A stretch of 29,800 nt of DNA from Candidatus Methanophagales archaeon ANME-1-THS (lineage in GTDB: Archaea; Halobacteriota; Syntropharchaeia; Alkanophagales; Methanospirareceae). Positions 1 through 7,506 of this stretch are shown one piece after another (the first letter of the stretch is position 1; the number at the start of each line of letters is the position of its first letter). The stretch covers positions 1 to 29,800 of the forward strand of contig RXIE01000163.1 of NCBI GenBank assembly GCA_004212135.1, in the 5' to 3' direction. The notes beneath the pieces were generated by a model. It worked only from the letters and a program-made list of their open reading frames with translations. It had not been told where the DNA came from and did no database searches. Position numbers and translations under genes: made by a program.

Positions 1-22
1 TGAGATCGAAAAGTTCTTACCA
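1..22 (+). repeat. 22-nt inverted repeat, left copy
   Basis: Positions 1-22 are an exact reverse complement of 1135-1156, which lie inside the 294-aa hypothetical gene (residues around EIEKFLP). The match stops cleanly after position 22 on this side. Its other end cannot be judged because the window begins there. A 22-base exact match is far beyond chance in a window of this size. Confidence 0.85.
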
Positions 23-363
23 TGGCTCACTCAGACCTCAAGAAGGTACTGGACCGCTCTATGGAACAAATTCCTGAGGTGAGCGCGTAGTGCGATCGCT
101 GCGTGCGAACCGAACGGTGAAATGGAAGCGTGGTTTTGATGATTATTGATGCATCCTTCACCTCCCTCGGTTTAAATTCCATGAGGTCGAGCAGGTTGCG
201 ATAGAGCCCAGTTCCAGAGCTATAGAACTCTGCTGGATGGCCTGGCTCATTCAATCCGAGGCGGGATCAACGCGGCTGGCCAAATATACCCCTCTCCTGC
301 CTATGATCCAAGATGAACCGCAATCGGGGTTATTAGGCCGATGGCGAATGGACCACAAAAAGG
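1..363. other. Window edge with no convincing gene
   Basis: I see no supportable gene here. A 75-codon open frame on the minus strand (27-254) has no recognisable motif, ribosome binding site or TATA box. The first 22 bases are an exact reverse-complement match to bases inside the neighbouring 294-aa gene. In the second forward frame they would encode EIEKFLP, as that gene does, and then run to a stop after about 25 codons. The edge could be a remnant of a related gene, an inverted micro-duplication, or an artefact of a contig end. Confidence 0.5.
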
Positions 364-1248
364 TTAGAGCTCGTCCGGTGTAATAAACCCTTCCCGTTTC
401 AACCAGAGGATCGCACGGAAGAATGCATCTGCTCGTTTACCGCAGGTGATGAAATCGTACAGCTCCTTAAGTTCTGCGAGAGGAATCGAATCGAGAATGC
501 GGATAGCTCGCTCAATCGCTATAATCCCCGCTTCTCCCGCTGCTTCCCAGTACCCTTCTACCCAGAAGAGCCCGATTCTTCGGAATAACAGCTCGTCCAG
601 CTCCTCAGCCCGTAATGCACGAATTGCATCACCGATTTCACGCGCAAGATTTGTATACCTCCTCGGTTCCCATCGCTCGAGCCTTGCCTGTACGGGCGAG
701 GGGTTGTGATCTTCGCCGAGGAGGAGAAGAATATCCCCTTGCGCTCTTGCGGCAATTTCGTCCAGTTGTCTGGCAATTTCCGCGTCCCTCAGTTCAATCT
801 CCTCCAACTGTAATTCCATTGCTTCCCGATACTTCTTCCCCGCTTCTCGATAGCTCCGCTGAAAAAACAATGCAACGTTTTCTCGCAGCGCCTCGCCATG
901 CTGCTCATACAGTTCACCGGCTAATGCGGGCATTCTTTCCAGATAGATCCTCTTCCCCGTATTATGGATAAACTCCTCGAGCGTCGCCCATGAAAGTGCG
1001 GGTTTCAAGACATCCACGGGATGGAGACGCGGCGAGGCCTTACCCTGCGCTAATTCGTTGAAGTGCTGCTCTATTCTTTCCCGTTCGCCCTGCTCAAGAA
1101 TAGTGGTGAATTCCAAGAGGATTATTTCGACCCGTGGTAAGAACTTTTCGATCTCAACTGCCCATCTTCTCCATATCTCCTCCTGGTGCGGGATTGCTAT
1201 GTGATAGACGGTTACCGCGCTCCGAGTTTTCTTGTCCGTTGTTTGCAT
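364..1248 (-). CDS. Hypothetical protein with central helical, coiled-coil-like region
   Basis: I do not recognise this 294-aa protein. It has no signal peptide or membrane segment. The N-terminus (about 10-50) reads like alternating strands and helices ending in the hydrophobic stretch VEIILLEF. Residues about 125-180 are very rich in Glu, Arg and Lys (the EAMELQLEEIELRDAEIARQ region) and probably form a long helix or coiled coil. The C-terminal 70 residues look like a helical bundle. The start is ATG without a clear Shine-Dalgarno. A TATA-like box read on the minus strand (1279-1290) lies about 36 bp upstream and predicts a nearly leaderless mRNA. It is divergent from the 330-aa gene, with 110 bp between them. 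Positions 1135-1156 are the partner of the inverted repeat at 1-22. Confidence 0.7.
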   Translation of the reverse strand: MQTTDKKTRSAVTVYHIAIPHQEEIWRRWAVEIEKFLPRVEIILLEFTTILEQGERERIEQHFNELAQGKASPRLHPVDVLKPALSWATLEEFIHNTGKRIYLERMPALAGELYEQHGEALRENVALFFQRSYREAGKKYREAMELQLEEIELRDAEIARQLDEIAARAQGDILLLLGEDHNPSPVQARLERWEPRRYTNLAREIGDAIRALRAEELDELLFRRIGLFWVEGYWEAAGEAGIIAIERAIRILDSIPLAELKELYDFITCGKRADAFFRAILWLKREGFITPDEL

Positions 1249-1278
1249 CAGAAAGTCACGATTGGTGCGTCGCTCAAT

Positions 1279-1290
1279 CTTTTATATTCC
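1279..1290 (-). promoter_or_regulatory. Archaeal TATA box for the 294-aa gene
   Basis: Read on the minus strand this is GGAATATAAAAG. Its centre is about 36 bp upstream of the ATG at 1248, so transcription would begin about 10 bp before the start codon. It sits in the divergent gap, and the opposite strand may supply part of the promoter for the 330-aa gene. Confidence 0.5.
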
Positions 1291-1358
1291 TTCGACGCTA
1301 AAGGATATTAAGCCTCTCATCTGCTCTGACGCTCAGCCGAGCTAACCGAGTAACGTTC

Positions 1359-2351
1359 GTGGAGATGGAAGAAGAATCGTTGTCTCGCTGGATAGCAGAG
1401 ACCAAAACTGAGTGGGATGCGGCATTCAAACTGATGCTGAACTATTATGAAACCGAGCTCTTCCGGAGTTTCAAAATTGCGTACCATGCTGCTACCTGGT
1501 ATCGGTTTAAAAATCCCGCGCTCATCTTTCCCGAAGAACGAGAGATGCTATTTTCAACTCCCAATGCGGAGATACCGTTCGATTATTATCCCTCGCAGAT
1601 CGCAAAATTGGGTATCAACGCCCATAACTTTGCCTATCTGGCTGATGTTGAGGAATATTATCCCTATAATTTCTCATTGTTCCTCTGGGAACAGAAGGAG
1701 TACATTACACCACTCCAGCGAGCGAATTTGAGGGTCGCGCATTTTATCCCTGATGCGCTCGTCGAAGTGACTCGCGAGGGTCTTCGGAGTTTTTTGAAAT
1801 CACGAGGGAAACTCGAGGGACTGGGTTCTTATGAGGATCCGCTCGTCGTAATCGAGACCCTCGGGTTGATGGGAATGCCCCGAAGAGATGATATGCTCAA
1901 TTTCGTGAAGGACGTGAACGAGGACAGAAAAGCGGGCGCCACGTTTAATGCATTCTTAGAGACACCGTATCTCTTCTCATTCGCCGGCATGGTGACCCCG
2001 CCCGCCTTGAATGAGGATAAAAAATACGGAATTAGAAGAAGGGACGAATTAGCACGTATAAAAATGCTCATGAGTCACTATGTAAGCGGAGAACTGCCCG
2101 ATGAGACGCTGCACGCAGAACTCCAGAGGGCGGGCTATACCACCACCATCGAGGATCGAACGTACAAACCGGAAGATGCGGTTGACCTCAGATGGGTCAA
2201 GCTCGAGTATGCGCTCGAACGGGTAAAGAAGAGTATCGCTGTGTACGAGCATAAAGCCGCTCATTCGAACTATTACTGCTATGCCGATATGGTAGACGCA
2301 CTGATGAGAATAGCAGAGAAGGAGAGTACCGCTGCTCAATCATATCTGTAG
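1359..2351 (+). CDS. Hypothetical protein, 330 aa
   Basis: I do not recognise this protein. It is soluble-looking, rich in Tyr, Phe and Glu, with no membrane segment or obvious catalytic signature. Notable stretches are a Tyr-rich region around residues 75-110 (EIPFDYYPS, EEYYPYNFSLFLW) and a His/Tyr cluster near the C-terminus (EHKAAHSNYYCYADM, about 297-311). The frame opens with GTG at 1359; an ATG two codons later (1365) is an equally good start. It is transcribed divergently from the 294-aa gene and converges on polB2 with only 47 bp between stops. The pairing with the 294-aa gene suggests a shared control region, but nothing in the sequence shows a common function. Confidence 0.65.
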   Translation: MEMEEESLSRWIAETKTEWDAAFKLMLNYYETELFRSFKIAYHAATWYRFKNPALIFPEEREMLFSTPNAEIPFDYYPSQIAKLGINAHNFAYLADVEEYYPYNFSLFLWEQKEYITPLQRANLRVAHFIPDALVEVTREGLRSFLKSRGKLEGLGSYEDPLVVIETLGLMGMPRRDDMLNFVKDVNEDRKAGATFNAFLETPYLFSFAGMVTPPALNEDKKYGIRRRDELARIKMLMSHYVSGELPDETLHAELQRAGYTTTIEDRTYKPEDAVDLRWVKLEYALERVKKSIAVYEHKAAHSNYYCYADMVDALMRIAEKESTAAQSYL

Positions 2352-2358
2352 TTCCTGC

Positions 2359-2377
2359 GAGGGTGTGAGCTACCCTC
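2359..2377. terminator. Hairpin between convergent genes
   Basis: GAGGGT and ACCCTC form a 6-bp stem with a 7-nt loop in the 47-bp gap between the convergent 330-aa gene and polB2. A T-run occurs at 2397-2400. It could serve both strands, but the stem is short. Confidence 0.3.
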
Positions 2378-2398
2378 TTCATCCCACTACTCATCATT

Positions 2399-4639
2399 TT
2401 AGCATGCGAGGGTAAGCTGGTGGGTGCTGCTCAGGATATCCGCGAGCTTGTGTTCCGTGTAGCCAAACGGAGACAAGATACTCGCACCTGCTCGAAGCAG
2501 GTGGGTTACATATCTCCTTTTATCATAGCGCTCATCACCCCGTGCGAGTGGCCAGGCTTTTACTTTCCGCTCATAGCTCTGTGATCCCGCATCGGTAATC
2601 ACGTAGGTAATCTGCTCTCCCGGTCTCACCCTCAACCCCCGCTCCTTGAGCTGCAGTAAACAGGCAACATTGTTCGTGAGCTGCGTGTAATCACCCAGAT
2701 CTTTTGAAACGACCGAGGTGAAGACAAGATCTTTCAAATCGCATGCGCCACTCATGACCATCGCTGTATACTCCTTCAGGACTTCGATCACCTCCGGGAT
2801 CACCTCATGTAATTCCGCGAGATCATTCGCCGCTGCCATAACCCTGAGCATATCCATCTGTGCATTCTTAATCAGTGGTGGGCTATCGCTCCTTCTGAGT
2901 TCCAGGCCCCGAATTTTCATAGCACCATGCTCAAAAAGGCCATAGTATCGATTCAGTGCACCCGTTCGGTCAGCCCTTCGGGGAAGAAACACGATCCACT
3001 TGTAGATGCCTTCGAGCTCAAGTGCGATACCCGTTTCTTCATATATCCGGTCACGCAGTGTTTCATGAGCAGGTGCATCCGTGGTGCGACTCTTCAGCCA
3101 GAGCGAATCCACAATGCCATGAAGTACTGTGTATCCCATTTCCTCGGCGATTCGTGCGGTGGTGAGCAACAAATCCCTGCCATACGCATTAATAACTTCG
3201 TGGCATTCTATTCTCCCGAACCGCGCGTTTCTGTACCCGGTATAGCCAAAACAGGTGACGAGTATCCACTTCAGCGCATTTTTTCGTGCCTCGTAGATTT
3301 CGCGGAAATCACGGTATCCATTGTCCTTAAGCCGCTTCTTATATACCGCCCTCCGGGTAATGATCGGTTCCAAAACACGCGGAATGAGTCCAATCCGCTT
3401 TTCGCAGATAGGATAATCAATGATAGGAGCACGCTGGTTGCTATTCTTACAGCAGGGACAGAGCACGGTCTCGGGCGATACATTGTGCTTCACCATGATC
3501 GCAGGATACAGCGAGGTGAAATCAATCTCCACGACGTTCTCATGGATCCCTACAGTGGGCTCGTAGATCATACCGCCGCGGTCCGCGAGGAAGAGTGTTT
3601 TCGCATCCTTGAACTCCTCGGGCACGTTCTTTTTCCAGCGCACCAGGACATTCTCACGGAGTGCTTGCGCGATTTGCATCGCGGTAATGACCGTGCCCGG
3701 GGTTACCCGAGCAAGGGTTTGCAGCGGTATGCTTGATAACCTCGATAACTCGATGAGACCATGTATGCCACCCTCTTGATAGATGAACGAATGAGCATGA
3801 TCAATGTGGATGCGACCATTGAGCAGGTATCGTGGCGGCTTATAAATGATCCGCCCATAACTAACGTATGATCTCCCCTTTCCTATTCGTGTGGGCATCA
3901 AGTCACGATCCCGACCGAGGTAAAAATCGTCCAGTTCATTGACCTGAGCCCGGTAATAGAGATAGGGGAGGAGGAATGAATCACCATTCTCGGTGTACAC
4001 CAGGTCTGGGTCCATGGTGCGCATCTCTGCAGCCAGTTGCAGGAGCAGTTCCGCCTCTTCACGACCCTCAAGAACCATATCCCCAAGGAATAGGCTTGCA
4101 AGTGGATCATCAGGTCCTGGAATTCCCTCTGCATCGAGCTCTGCACCCAACTCCACGCCTCTCAATGCGGGTATCGTATAATCAATTCCATTACTGTCTT
4201 CAAGGAGTTCCAGGTTTAGGCTCTCCTTATCGTTCTTTGTCTCGATGAGCGTCATTGGAGCCACTCCTCTTGCCTGCAGATACGCAAAGGGGATACTGAG
4301 ATCCACATTGAACAATTCGTAGCGAGAGAACTCACCCAGCTCATCGATCTCCCGAGCCAGCTCCATGAGCCTCCGGTACTCCCTGAACGAGACTCGTAAC
4401 ACCTTTTTTACTGGCTCACCGGGCCACAAACTTTTATCCTCGTATTCCAGCGAGTGTACCGCATGATCAGCCGCGAGCTCCAGCTCTAAAGTCGCCAGAT
4501 CGGCTGAGGATGCAGAGAGGTAGAAGGAAGGGTAAAAACTGGTCTCATATTTTTTAACCGCTCCGTTCTCTCCTTTAATCCAGATGACGATGCAATTATG
4601 CTCAAAATCGGCATCCACATCAAGTATCCAGCCCTTCAT
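2399..4639 (-). CDS. polB2: Family B DNA polymerase, PolB2 (inactivated-type) clade
   Basis: This 746-aa protein is a B-family DNA polymerase. Palm motif A is intact (DFTSLYPAIM, D373). A fingers motif B variant follows (KWILVTCFGYTG, from 457), and the thumb-proximal KIRGLELRRSDSP is near 575-587. Motif C reads HGIVDS (507-512) instead of the usual YGDTDS, so only the second Asp (D511) remains. The proofreading site is gone: where Exo I normally reads DIE the sequence reads GVEL (161-164), and the Exo II region ENGDSFLL (217-224) lacks the Asp. Cysteines at 394, 396, 397 and 412 follow motif A. These are hallmarks of the archaeal PolB2 family, described as apparently inactivated although crenarchaeal Dpo2 has been reported active. 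It is last in an operon after a RadA-like gene and an 86-aa gene, overlapping the latter by ATGA. A role in repair, lesion bypass or replisome structure is inferred. Confidence 0.93.
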   Translation of the reverse strand: MKGWILDVDADFEHNCIVIWIKGENGAVKKYETSFYPSFYLSASSADLATLELELAADHAVHSLEYEDKSLWPGEPVKKVLRVSFREYRRLMELAREIDELGEFSRYELFNVDLSIPFAYLQARGVAPMTLIETKNDKESLNLELLEDSNGIDYTIPALRGVELGAELDAEGIPGPDDPLASLFLGDMVLEGREEAELLLQLAAEMRTMDPDLVYTENGDSFLLPYLYYRAQVNELDDFYLGRDRDLMPTRIGKGRSYVSYGRIIYKPPRYLLNGRIHIDHAHSFIYQEGGIHGLIELSRLSSIPLQTLARVTPGTVITAMQIAQALRENVLVRWKKNVPEEFKDAKTLFLADRGGMIYEPTVGIHENVVEIDFTSLYPAIMVKHNVSPETVLCPCCKNSNQRAPIIDYPICEKRIGLIPRVLEPIITRRAVYKKRLKDNGYRDFREIYEARKNALKWILVTCFGYTGYRNARFGRIECHEVINAYGRDLLLTTARIAEEMGYTVLHGIVDSLWLKSRTTDAPAHETLRDRIYEETGIALELEGIYKWIVFLPRRADRTGALNRYYGLFEHGAMKIRGLELRRSDSPPLIKNAQMDMLRVMAAANDLAELHEVIPEVIEVLKEYTAMVMSGACDLKDLVFTSVVSKDLGDYTQLTNNVACLLQLKERGLRVRPGEQITYVITDAGSQSYERKVKAWPLARGDERYDKRRYVTHLLRAGASILSPFGYTEHKLADILSSTHQLTLAC

Positions 4640-4896
4640 CTCGCCTGCTCGAGTTCTGCTATCTTCTTTCGCAATTCCCCGAGTTCTTTCTCCTGCTCCA
4701 GTAAGATTGAGATGATCAGTGAGTCCACAGGATCAGTCCGGGCGTCGTAGCTGGCAGCACTCGCATGCATCCGTGCCTTTTCCATCAATCGATCGAACGC
4801 TTCTTTATCCTCTTTTCGCAGTGCGCGTCTGAACTCCTGCCATTCTTCGATCAGGTTCTCGAGTACCGTTCTATAGGTCGGGACAGTCCTACCCAC
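4636..4896 (-). CDS. Small PolB2-associated coiled-coil protein
   Basis: This 86-aa protein starts with GTG. The choice is supported by a strong GGAGGT ribosome binding site at 4903-4908, six bases upstream and lying inside the end of the preceding gene. The N-terminus MGRTVPTYR is followed by an acidic and basic helix (EEWQEFRRALRKEDKEAFD) and a C-terminal heptad-like stretch (EQEKELGELRKKIAELEQ) that is probably a coiled coil. It has no enzymatic motif. Its stop overlaps the polB2 ATG by four bases and it starts one base after the RadA-like stop, so the three proteins are very likely made together. I recall similar small proteins near polB2 in other Euryarchaeota, but the biochemical role is unknown. 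A scaffold or adaptor for PolB2 is an inference. Confidence 0.85.
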   Translation of the reverse strand: MGRTVPTYRTVLENLIEEWQEFRRALRKEDKEAFDRLMEKARMHASAASYDARTDPVDSLIISILLEQEKELGELRKKIAELEQAR

Positions 4897-4897
4897 G

Positions 4898-5638
4898 TTA
4901 GCACCTCCCAGACTCCATAAATTCGTCTAAGGTCGTTTGATAGATTGATACAGGCATATAGTGCATGAGAAGACCTCGGTTCGGTACCTGGAGCTCAATA
5001 CCTCTTCTCTTACCCTCTATGCTCAGGATTTTGTCTACCCCGTCATACAATAGGGTATCCAGTGACGAAGCACGGGGCGTAGTGAGCCTCTTTCGGGTGG
5101 TTATAATCGATATCACGTTATGGTTCTGGGTAATCGCCCGGATATTCGCGAGGCATCTCCTCAGAATGGTTCTCGCCTCTATCTCGCTCACCTGTCTGTC
5201 CATGAGGAGATCGGTGATGCAGGCAATGACCACGAGCGACGGTTCACAGCGCGCAACCACTTCGTCGAGCCGCTCAGAGATGATCGAGTCGAGCTGATAC
5301 GCCGTAAATGCCCGTGCGACCAGTATCTGTGATAAGACTTCATCTGATTTGAGTCCCGCTCGTTTTGACAGGGACGCGATCGTGTACAGATCAATCGAAT
5401 TTCCACCATCGACAAAGACGACCGCAGCTTTAAAATTCCTGACTGCTCTGACGCATACCAGCGAGAGTATATCGAACGCGAACGGATGGTGGCCCTCTAT
5501 CAGCGTTATTGTTGATGCGTGAAACCCGCCGTACCAAGCATCGATCCGGGGTATACCCGTGGAGAGGATTCTGACCTCCGACTCACTCACGATTTCCTGG
5601 ACTGGCTCTTCAATCATCTCTGGTCTGGTGGAAGGCAT
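4898..5638 (-). CDS. RadA/KaiC-like ATPase paralogue with degenerate P-loop
   Basis: This 246-aa protein has the RecA/RadA core layout. It has the entry motif LSTGIPRIDAWYGG (about 25-38), a segment resembling RadA (FVDGGNSIDLYTIASLSKRAG, 75-95, then the LVARAFTAYQ equivalent, 106-115), and a Walker B-like strand SLVVIAC with D143 nearby (134-143). The Walker A position reads IEGHHPFAFD (47-56), without the GKT/GKS that binds nucleotide, so ATP hydrolysis is doubtful. There is no HhH N-terminal domain. It is the first gene of an operon with the 86-aa protein and polB2. The ATG has a TATA box 24 bp upstream, implying a leaderless mRNA. It is probably a recombinase-like accessory protein that holds PolB2 at DNA or at RadA; that role is inferred. 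Confidence 0.8.
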   Translation of the reverse strand: MPSTRPEMIEEPVQEIVSESEVRILSTGIPRIDAWYGGFHASTITLIEGHHPFAFDILSLVCVRAVRNFKAAVVFVDGGNSIDLYTIASLSKRAGLKSDEVLSQILVARAFTAYQLDSIISERLDEVVARCEPSLVVIACITDLLMDRQVSEIEARTILRRCLANIRAITQNHNVISIITTRKRLTTPRASSLDTLLYDGVDKILSIEGKRRGIELQVPNRGLLMHYMPVSIYQTTLDEFMESGRC

Positions 5639-5657
5639 GTGGAAGAATTTAACTCCT

Positions 5658-5667
5658 CATATAATAC
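5658..5667 (-). promoter_or_regulatory. TATA box of the RadA-like/polB2 operon
   Basis: Read on the minus strand it is TATTATATGA, centred about 24 bp before the ATG at 5638. This predicts initiation at or very near the A of the start codon. A GAGGAG further upstream lies 14 bases from the ATG, too far for normal use, so leaderless translation is favoured. Confidence 0.5.
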
Positions 5668-5713
5668 TAACGAGTCACCAGTATTAAGATTTTAAAGACA
5701 AGTCGGGGGTCGG

Positions 5714-6694
5714 TTAGCTGCTCCGTTTCAGGCTCTCAAAGACCAGTATCGCAGTGATTAAATCCTGGAATGCAACGCCCGTCGATTTGAAGAAGGTTAT
5801 ATCATCTGCGCTCGTCCTGCCTTTTGCTTTTCCGAGTACCACATCACCCAACGGAATCAAATCTTCCTTCTTCAAGAGCCCTCGCTCCAGCCCCTGATAA
5901 ACCTCACCCGAATGGATACACTGCCCGAGGTCATCAACAAATATCCGGGACTTTTTCAACACCCCCGGATCGAATTCAATCTTCGATTTGGAGTCCGCAC
6001 CCACGCCGTTGAGGTGCGTTCCAAGCTTTATCAGGTGAGGAGGGATGAACGGTTCGGTGGCTGTAGTTAAGGTCGTCACGATATCGGAATCCACAGCTTC
6101 TTCCAGACCGACAACGTTTATATCAACCCCCAATTCCGGTTCGTAGAGCGCTTTAAACTCTCGTGCACGTTGTTCGGTTCTATTATACACCTTTATTCGA
6201 TTGATAGAAGGTCGTACGGTCAGTATTGCCTTTGCCTGGTAGGGGGCTTGCTTTCCCGTACCGATGATCCCGAGCGTTGTGCTATCTCTTCTCGCTAAGA
6301 CGTTGGTTGCCACGCCGGTCGCCGCTCCAGTTCGATACGCAGTCATCTCTTCAGCCTGCAGGATCGCGATCAATTCCTGTGTTTCAGCATCCCGGAGCAG
6401 ATATTCACCTAAGACAGAAGGCAAACCTCGTTTTGGATTCTCAGGTGCAACGGATATAATCTTCACGCCGCAATACGCGCGATTGTAGTTTGGCAGGTAT
6501 GCAGGCATACACCGCATATCAGAGACCTCGGTATAAATGTAGACCTTGCACGGCACCATACTGTAGCCTAATGAGCTCTGTTCAAACCCTTTCTGGATCT
6601 CAGCGATGAAAACCTGCCATCCAAGAGCTTCGATCGTCTCTTTCAGTTCTTCGTTTGTGATAAGAAAGGCATTCAGTTCCTCTATCTTCTTCAT
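5714..6694 (-). CDS. Ornithine cyclodeaminase / alanine dehydrogenase family enzyme
   Basis: This 326-aa protein belongs to the ornithine cyclodeaminase/mu-crystallin family (NAD(P)-dependent amino-acid or imino-acid chemistry). Visible signatures are CGVKIIS (75-81, family lysine K78), AYRTGAATG (119-127, R121), the Rossmann loop GIIGTGKQAPYQ (142-153), NGVGADS (229-235) and the C-terminal FKSTGVAFQD (302-311). Length is normal for the family. Members include ornithine cyclodeaminase, archaeal L-alanine dehydrogenase, ketimine reductase and lysine cyclodeaminase, and the substrate cannot be read from sequence alone. It is a single gene: a TATA box (6723-6732) lies upstream of its ATG, and a 75-bp gap separates its stop from the RadA-like operon. 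Confidence 0.88.
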   Translation of the reverse strand: MKKIEELNAFLITNEELKETIEALGWQVFIAEIQKGFEQSSLGYSMVPCKVYIYTEVSDMRCMPAYLPNYNRAYCGVKIISVAPENPKRGLPSVLGEYLLRDAETQELIAILQAEEMTAYRTGAATGVATNVLARRDSTTLGIIGTGKQAPYQAKAILTVRPSINRIKVYNRTEQRAREFKALYEPELGVDINVVGLEEAVDSDIVTTLTTATEPFIPPHLIKLGTHLNGVGADSKSKIEFDPGVLKKSRIFVDDLGQCIHSGEVYQGLERGLLKKEDLIPLGDVVLGKAKGRTSADDITFFKSTGVAFQDLITAILVFESLKRSS

Positions 6695-6722
6695 CGCTTG
6701 ATTAGAGTGATTATAATAATCG

Positions 6723-6732
6723 TATATAAAAA
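6723..6732 (-). promoter_or_regulatory. TATA box for the cyclodeaminase-family gene
   Basis: TTTTTATATA read on the minus strand, centred about 33 bp before the ATG at 6694, predicts a 5' leader of under ten bases. It sits directly beside the inverted-repeat copy at 6745-6773. Confidence 0.5.
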
Positions 6733-6744
6733 ATTGTCATTTTG

Positions 6745-6773
6745 ATCGAATTATCTTACGGTCTACCTAATGC
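6745..6773 (+). repeat. 29-nt inverted duplicate of flavodoxin coding sequence
   Basis: Positions 6745-6773 equal the reverse complement of 6877-6905 at 28 of 29 positions. The source copy encodes IELSYGLPNA near the C-terminus of the flavodoxin. The intergenic copy on the plus strand spells the same ten residues, inside an open stretch from a stop at 6727 to a TAA about 17 codons after the repeat begins. Similarity ends abruptly on both sides, so this is a precise short inverted duplication and not the remnant of a full gene copy. In the flavodoxin mRNA the two arms could pair, giving a long 3' stem with a 103-nt loop. Confidence 0.85.
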
Positions 6774-6830
6774 CGAGGAAACTTCACACAAAAAATAAGG
6801 TGACGGCACTTTTACGTTGATGACCCATCT

Positions 6831-7295
6831 CTATCCTAACTCCTTTGCGAAATTTGCCGCAGCTTCTAAATCTTGTGCATTAGGCAGACCGTAAGATAAT
6901 TCGATAATGAGTTTTAATGGCCCTACCGTATCAAATCCTCGACACGAAAAAACACCACTAATAGTAAACCCTTTCGCTAACAACCTCCGCTTTAATTGCC
7001 TGTTAAAATTATTTATAAAACGACCCTCTCTTATCCCACTTGTCGAAAAGATAAAGGCCTTTTTGTTATTAACCAGAGGTAAAGTACCAACAAGATCTAA
7101 TAAGGCTTTATCATGTTTTCCCCAATAAATCCCTGAGCCGAAACCGATCAAATCATATGCTAGAATACTCTGTATATTCTGCATGTCCACCTCATCGACC
7201 TTTACTAACGGTGCGTTAAGAATAGTTGCCAATGTTCGAGCGATCTTCTCAGTATTCCCCTGATGCCGTGAAGAGTAAATGATGACTATTTTCAG
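6831..7295 (-). CDS. Flavodoxin-like protein with apparent CTG start
   Basis: This is an FMN-binding electron carrier of the flavodoxin fold. If translation began at the TTG at 7232 the protein would lack its phosphate-binding loop. Upstream in the same frame the sequence encodes KIVIIYSSRHQGNTEKIART, a textbook flavodoxin first strand plus FMN loop (SSRHQGNT). That frame is closed by TAA just upstream and contains no ATG, GTG or TTG. The only start-like codon is CTG at 7293-7295, six bases after a clear AGGTGA ribosome binding site (7302-7307). The full product would be 154 aa, normal for the family. Later features are FGSGIYWGKH (second loop) and FSTSGIREG. Physiological partners are unknown; the di-iron protein and cyclodeaminase-family genes lie on the same strand but in separate units. 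Confidence 0.8.
   Translation of the reverse strand: MKIVIIYSSRHQGNTEKIARTLATILNAPLVKVDEVDMQNIQSILAYDLIGFGSGIYWGKHDKALLDLVGTLPLVNNKKAFIFSTSGIREGRFINNFNRQLKRRLLAKGFTISGVFSCRGFDTVGPLKLIIELSYGLPNAQDLEAAANFAKELG
6877..6905 (-). repeat. 29-nt inverted repeat, source copy in flavodoxin
   Basis: This is the partner of 6745-6773 with one mismatch. It is in frame within the flavodoxin and encodes IELSYGLPNA, a natural part of the protein, so it is likely the original copy. Confidence 0.85.
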
Positions 7296-7506
7296 CTTTT
7301 ATCACCTGTATAGTTGAATTGAGGTAGTTTTATGTATTTTTGTTCTCCATGGCACTAGTTGATTTTTCAGATTCTTTTGCGGAACGGAGAAATCTACGCC
7401 GGTTTCAAGGCAATAAAATTGCAGAGTACGCTAATGCAGATACAGGAACACAGGAATACGAAAACTCCCTGGCTTTCTTTATTATCCATGGAATTTAACC
7501 CTCACA
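7296..7506. other. Intergenic region with a doubtful 49-codon ORF
   Basis: About 210 bp separate the flavodoxin start from the stop of the ferritin-like gene. The AGGTGA site of the flavodoxin lies at the left end, and AT-rich sequence around 7328-7342 may hold its promoter. A 49-codon plus-strand frame (ATG 7349, TAA 7496-7498) begins MALVDFSDSFAERRNL. It has no ribosome binding site, no correctly spaced TATA box and no recognisable motif, so I do not call it a gene. Confidence 0.4.

Noticed and set aside
2927..3736. 269-codon open frame on the plus strand opposite polB2
   Set aside because: It lies fully antisense to a clear polymerase gene, has no motif or ribosome binding site, and reads as low-quality protein.
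7349..7498. 49-codon plus-strand ORF between flavodoxin and the ferritin-like gene
   Set aside because: No ribosome binding site, no suitably placed TATA box and no recognisable sequence.
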